From contig SYAB01000189.1 of NCBI GenBank assembly GCA_005787665.1, forward strand, positions 1 to 8,125: a DNA stretch of 8,125 nt. The letters run 5' to 3'. A model generated the notes under the pieces. It was given only the letters and a program-made list of their open reading frames with translations. It did no database searches and had not been told where the DNA came from. How positions within the stretch are numbered: the first letter of the stretch is position 1; each line of letters opens with the position of its first letter. A program made the position numbers and the translations under genes. The DNA comes from Actinomycetota bacterium (GTDB lineage Bacteria > Actinomycetota > Actinomycetes > Mycobacteriales > Mycobacteriaceae). Below are positions 5,826 through 8,125 of this stretch, in pieces.

Positions 5826-6740
5826 CTCGACGGCGAGGGCGAACCGGCGCTGCTGCCGAACCCGAACGTCGGGTTCGAGTTGACGCCAACCCAGTGCTGG
5901 CTCGATGAGTTCCAGTTCCAGAAGCACCGGGGCATCGGGACCGCCGATCACATCGACCCTTGCGTAGAGCACCTCGTCCCTGCCGACCCCAACCCGGGCA
6001 CAGGCCGCGTCCAATGCGGCGTATCCGAGATCCCACAGCGCGAAGTCCGGATCTGCCGGGCCGAGCGTCTCGCGGGCGTAGGTGCCCGATGGGTCCAGCG
6101 CGGGGGCTCCGCCGTGCGGCGGCAGGATCGGGCCCTTGGTGAAGGCGTGGGACTGTTGTCCGCCGAGGAACACCAGCGCGGTTTCGCGCTGCTCGACCCT
6201 GGGGTCGTAGCGCTGCACCAGGACGCTGCGTCCGGCGGCCAGCAGAGTCGCAGCGTGTTCGCTCGCCTCATCCCGGCCGGTGAACCGTTGGGTGTCGATC
6301 GACCCCGCCCCGATCGCGGGTTTCACCACCGTCTCCGCGTCCGGGATGCCCAGATCATCGCCGAGCCCGAACTCGGCGACGTCGAGGAAAAATGAGGGCA
6401 CGATCGGTACCCCGGCCGCCTTCAGGTCCAGCAGATAGTGCTTATCGCTGTTCCACGCCACTACCGACGGAGCGTTGAGGACATTGCGCACCCGCCCGGT
6501 CCATGCCAGGAACTCCTCACGCCGTTCGGCGTAATCCCACGTCGCCCGCAGGATCACCAGGTCCGCGGCTTCGGTCCGGGGATCGTCCCACGACATCCAG
6601 CGGGCGTGCAGACCCCGCCGGCGAAGCGCTTCGAGGAGACCGGCGTCGTCCCCGTCACCGTCGGGCAGTGCTGGACAGGAAGCCAGCACGATGCGCGGAT
6701 GAAAGACGTTCGGCCGGGCTAGCTTCCTGCGGTCTGGCAC
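5775..6740 (-). CDS. ATP-grasp domain protein of unknown substrate (Rv1455 type)
   Basis: This looks like an ATP-dependent carboxylate-amine or carboxylate-thiol ligase of the ATP-grasp superfamily; its substrates are unknown. It is 321 aa from a GTG at 6740-6738. The N-terminal region has the pattern IVLASCPALPDGDGDD (residues 17-32), then WDDP, LRATWDY and WNSDKHYL (with K100). The ATP-grasp core shows VVKPAIGAGS (K140, Gly-rich loop), LVQRYDP, ALVFLGGQ and the metal-binding region RVDVIGG (261-267) followed by LELELIEPALGW (E275, E277, E280). Glutathione synthetase and RimK-like enzymes share this fold. The start is chosen for a TATCAT -10 seven bases upstream (leaderless); a GTG at 6689 would give 304 aa, nearer the family's usual N-terminus. 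It overlaps ctaA at the 3' end and is divergent from qor with an 18-bp gap. Confidence 0.85.
   Translation of the reverse strand: MPDRRKLARPNVFHPRIVLASCPALPDGDGDDAGLLEALRRRGLHARWMSWDDPRTEAADLVILRATWDYAERREEFLAWTGRVRNVLNAPSVVAWNSDKHYLLDLKAAGVPIVPSFFLDVAEFGLGDDLGIPDAETVVKPAIGAGSIDTQRFTGRDEASEHAATLLAAGRSVLVQRYDPRVEQRETALVFLGGQQSHAFTKGPILPPHGGAPALDPSGTYARETLGPADPDFALWDLGYAALDAACARVGVGRDEVLYARVDVIGGPDAPVLLELELIEPALGWRQLEPDVRVRQQRRFALAVESACERLGLGPLSHRGP
5857..5877 (+). terminator. Candidate ctaA transcription terminator hairpin inside the convergent gene
   Basis: CGAACCCGA-ACG-TCGGGTTCG is a perfect nine-base-pair stem with a three-base loop, 32 bases after the ctaA stop. It is the strongest hairpin I found near a gene end. 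No T-tract follows, which is common for mycobacterial terminators but lowers certainty. On the minus strand it lies within the coding sequence of the ATP-grasp protein (around EPDVRVRQ), so any effect would need to be direction-biased or would also hamper that gene. Confidence 0.5.
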
Positions 6741-6747
6741 ACCAGGG

Positions 6748-6753
6748 ATGATA
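6748..6753 (-). promoter_or_regulatory. -10 element of the ATP-grasp gene, leaderless type
   Basis: On the minus strand TATCAT fits TANNNT closely and ends seven bases before the GTG at 6740. It lies only five bases upstream of the divergent qor ATG, so the rest of this promoter must lie within the start of qor. Confidence 0.6.
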
Positions 6754-6758
6754 GTGAC

Positions 6759-7739
6759 ATGCGTGCGATCGAAGTCGCGGAGACCGGCGGCCCGGAGGTC
6801 TTGAGTTACGTCGAACGGCCCCTTCCCTCCCCCGGTCCCGGCGAGGTCCTCATCCGGGCGGACGCGATCGGGGTCAACTACATCGACACCTACTTCCGCT
6901 CCGGGCTCTATCCCCGCGAAGTGCCGTTCGTGGTGGGCCAGGAGGTGTGCGGTACGGTCGCCGCACTCGGCGAGGACGTCGCGGCCATCAATGTCGGCGA
7001 TCGTGTGGTCACCGCGAATGCTGCGGGCGGCTACGCCGAATATTGCACGGCGCCTGCTGATTTCGTCGCCTACGTGCCCGATACGGTGCGCTCGGATGCG
7101 ATCGCCTCGGCGCTGCTGAAAGGACTGACGGCGCATTATCTGATCCGGTCGGTCTACCCGGTTCAGCCCCGCGACGTCGTCCTGGTGCACGCGGGTGCGG
7201 GAGGTGTCGGCCTGATCCTCACCCAGTGGGCGACCAGTCTGGGGGTGCGGGTAATCACCACCGCATCGACCCCGGCGAAGGCGGACCTCTCGCGGCAGGC
7301 CGGCGCCGTGGAGGTGCTGGACTATCCCGACCCCGAGAACCCGGCGGCGTTCGCCGCGACGGTGCGCGACCTGACCGACGGGCGCGGCGTCGCCGCCGTC
7401 TACGACGGCGTCGGCCGGTCGACATTCGACGCCAGCCTGGCCAGCCTGGCGGTGCGCGGCACACTGGCCCTGTTCGGGGCCTCCAGTGGCGCCGTCGCCC
7501 CGGTCGACCCGCAACGGCTCAACGCAGCGGGCTCGGTGTTCCTCACCCGCCCGAACCTCGCGCATTTCATCCGCACCCCCGATGAGTTCGCCTGGCGCGC
7601 GGGAGAACTGCTCGATGCCATCGCCGACGACTCACTCACCGTCACCGTCGGCGGGAGCTATCCGCTGGCCGACGCCCGCCGCGCCCACGAGGACCTCCAG
7701 GGCCGGCGGACCTCGGGTTCGATCGTTCTGTTGCCCTGA
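6759..7739 (+). CDS. qor: Zinc-free NADPH:quinone oxidoreductase (MDR superfamily, QOR/zeta-crystallin type)
   Basis: This is a soluble medium-chain reductase that uses NADPH to reduce quinones or other reactive carbonyl and enone compounds. It is 326 aa, near the family norm. The N-terminal GroES-like domain contains GVNYIDTYFRSGLYP (N40, Y41, D43) and PFVVGQEVCGTV. The Rossmann domain has the dinucleotide loop VHAGAGGVG (143-151), then ITTASTPAKADLSRQAGA. The cysteines of zinc-binding alcohol dehydrogenases are absent. The ATG at 6759 directly gives the expected N-terminus (MRAIEVAETGGPEVL). Translation signals are weak: AGGGA about ten bases upstream, or a leaderless start from a poor GATGAT at 6747-6752. 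It starts 18 bp from the divergent ATP-grasp gene and ends 19 bp from the convergent ctaB. The physiological substrate cannot be read from the sequence. Confidence 0.93.
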   Translation: MRAIEVAETGGPEVLSYVERPLPSPGPGEVLIRADAIGVNYIDTYFRSGLYPREVPFVVGQEVCGTVAALGEDVAAINVGDRVVTANAAGGYAEYCTAPADFVAYVPDTVRSDAIASALLKGLTAHYLIRSVYPVQPRDVVLVHAGAGGVGLILTQWATSLGVRVITTASTPAKADLSRQAGAVEVLDYPDPENPAAFAATVRDLTDGRGVAAVYDGVGRSTFDASLASLAVRGTLALFGASSGAVAPVDPQRLNAAGSVFLTRPNLAHFIRTPDEFAWRAGELLDAIADDSLTVTVGGSYPLADARRAHEDLQGRRTSGSIVLLP

Positions 7740-7758
7740 AGCGCGCCGCGGGCAGTGC

Positions 7759-8125
7759 TCAGAAGAGCAGTGGCAGCGGGATGACCGAATCGACCGCCAA
7801 TGCGCAGAAAACCGCGGCGAGGTAGTTGTTGGACTGCAGGAACAAGCGCAACGGCTTGACCGCTTCGCCACGGCGAACGCCGGCGTCCAGCCGGTGGGCC
7901 AGCGTCAGGAACCAGGCGCCGGCCAACACCGCGACCACGGCGTAGAGCCAGCCGGCCGCCGGCACCAGAGCCAGGGTGGCGCCCACCGTGAGCCACGTGT
8001 AGATCACGACCTGCCGGGTGACCTGCCGTTCGGTGGCGACCACCGGCAGCATCGGAACCCCGGCCGCGCGGTAGTCCTCCTTGTACTTCATGGCCAGCGC
8101 CCAGGTGTGCGGTGGCGTCCAGAAG
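7759..8125 (-). CDS. ctaB: Protoheme IX farnesyltransferase (heme O synthase), C-terminal part
   Basis: CtaB attaches a farnesyl group to heme B, making heme O, the substrate of CtaA encoded 2 kb away. It is a UbiA-type membrane prenyltransferase. The last 121 residues are visible; the start lies outside the window. The visible part begins [18 protein letters not shown], followed by [14 protein letters not shown], a conserved loop of CtaB/Cox10 proteins, and then about three hydrophobic segments ending IPLPLLF. Convergent with qor, with 19 bp between the stops and no clear terminator hairpin there. Confidence 0.95.
   Translation of the reverse strand, partial: FWTPPHTWALAMKYKEDYRAAGVPMLPVVATERQVTRQVVIYTWLTVGATLALVPAAGWLYAVVAVLAGAWFLTLAHRLDAGVRRGEAVKPLRLFLQSNNYLAAVFCALAVDSVIPLPLLF

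Noticed and set aside
5880..6722. Plus-strand frames opposite the ATP-grasp gene (5880-6395, 6438-6722)
   Set aside because: No recognisable domains, while the minus frame carries a full ATP-grasp motif set.
6741..7565. Extension of the ATP-grasp frame back through qor
   Set aside because: It runs antisense to qor, and family motifs begin only after 6689; the -10 at 6748-6753 supports a start at 6740.
7740..7758. Bidirectional terminator between qor and ctaB
   Set aside because: The 19-bp gap and its flanks contain only a weak GC-rich self-match, with no stable stem or T-tract.
1..8125. Mobile elements, CRISPR arrays, tRNA or rRNA genes, phage attachment sites
   Set aside because: No transposase or integrase motifs, no regularly spaced repeats, no tRNA-like stems and no terminal inverted repeats were seen; composition is even across the window.

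Overview
The window is high-GC, gene-dense actinobacterial chromosome, almost certainly from a mycobacterium (Mycobacterium or Mycolicibacterium). This rests on gene content and order. The run sufB - sufR - mptB - ABC ATPase - ABC permease - ctaA - ATP-grasp protein - qor - ctaB matches the M. tuberculosis Rv1461 to Rv1451 neighbourhood as I remember it. The difference is that nothing corresponding to PE_PGRS28 (Rv1452c) or Rv1453 lies between qor and ctaB here. The assignment is from recall of families and gene order; no database search was run.

Layout: (1) 1-1276, minus strand: sufR, the Fe-S cluster repressor, and the start of sufB (cut by the window edge), joined by an ATGA overlap. (2) 1277-1367: a 91-bp divergent promoter region holding a SufR-type operator and a leaderless-type -10 for mptB. 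(3) 1368-4824, plus strand: mptB (mannan-core mannosyltransferase), an ABC ATPase and an ABC-2 permease, fused by two GTGA overlaps into one translationally coupled unit. (4) 4869-5825, plus: ctaA (heme A synthase) with its own leaderless-type promoter. (5) 5775-6740, minus: an uncharacterised ATP-grasp protein whose 3' end overlaps ctaA by 51 bp tail-to-tail. (6) 6759-7739, plus: a zinc-free quinone oxidoreductase (qor), only 18 bp from the divergent ATP-grasp start. (7) 7759-8125, minus: the C-terminal part of ctaB (heme O synthase), convergent with qor.

Functionally the window joins three envelope or redox themes: Fe-S cluster assembly under SufR feedback control; lipomannan/lipoarabinomannan mannan-core synthesis with a coupled exporter of unknown substrate; and heme A maturation for cytochrome c oxidase (CtaB makes heme O, CtaA makes heme A). 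No mobile element, CRISPR array, tRNA or rRNA was seen, and no gene-free stretch exceeds 300 bases. I see no convincing novel multi-gene system. The more interesting signals are regulatory (leaderless promoters, an operator lying on a start codon, a hairpin embedded in a convergent gene), plus two proteins of unknown role: the ATP-grasp enzyme and the mptB-coupled ABC exporter.
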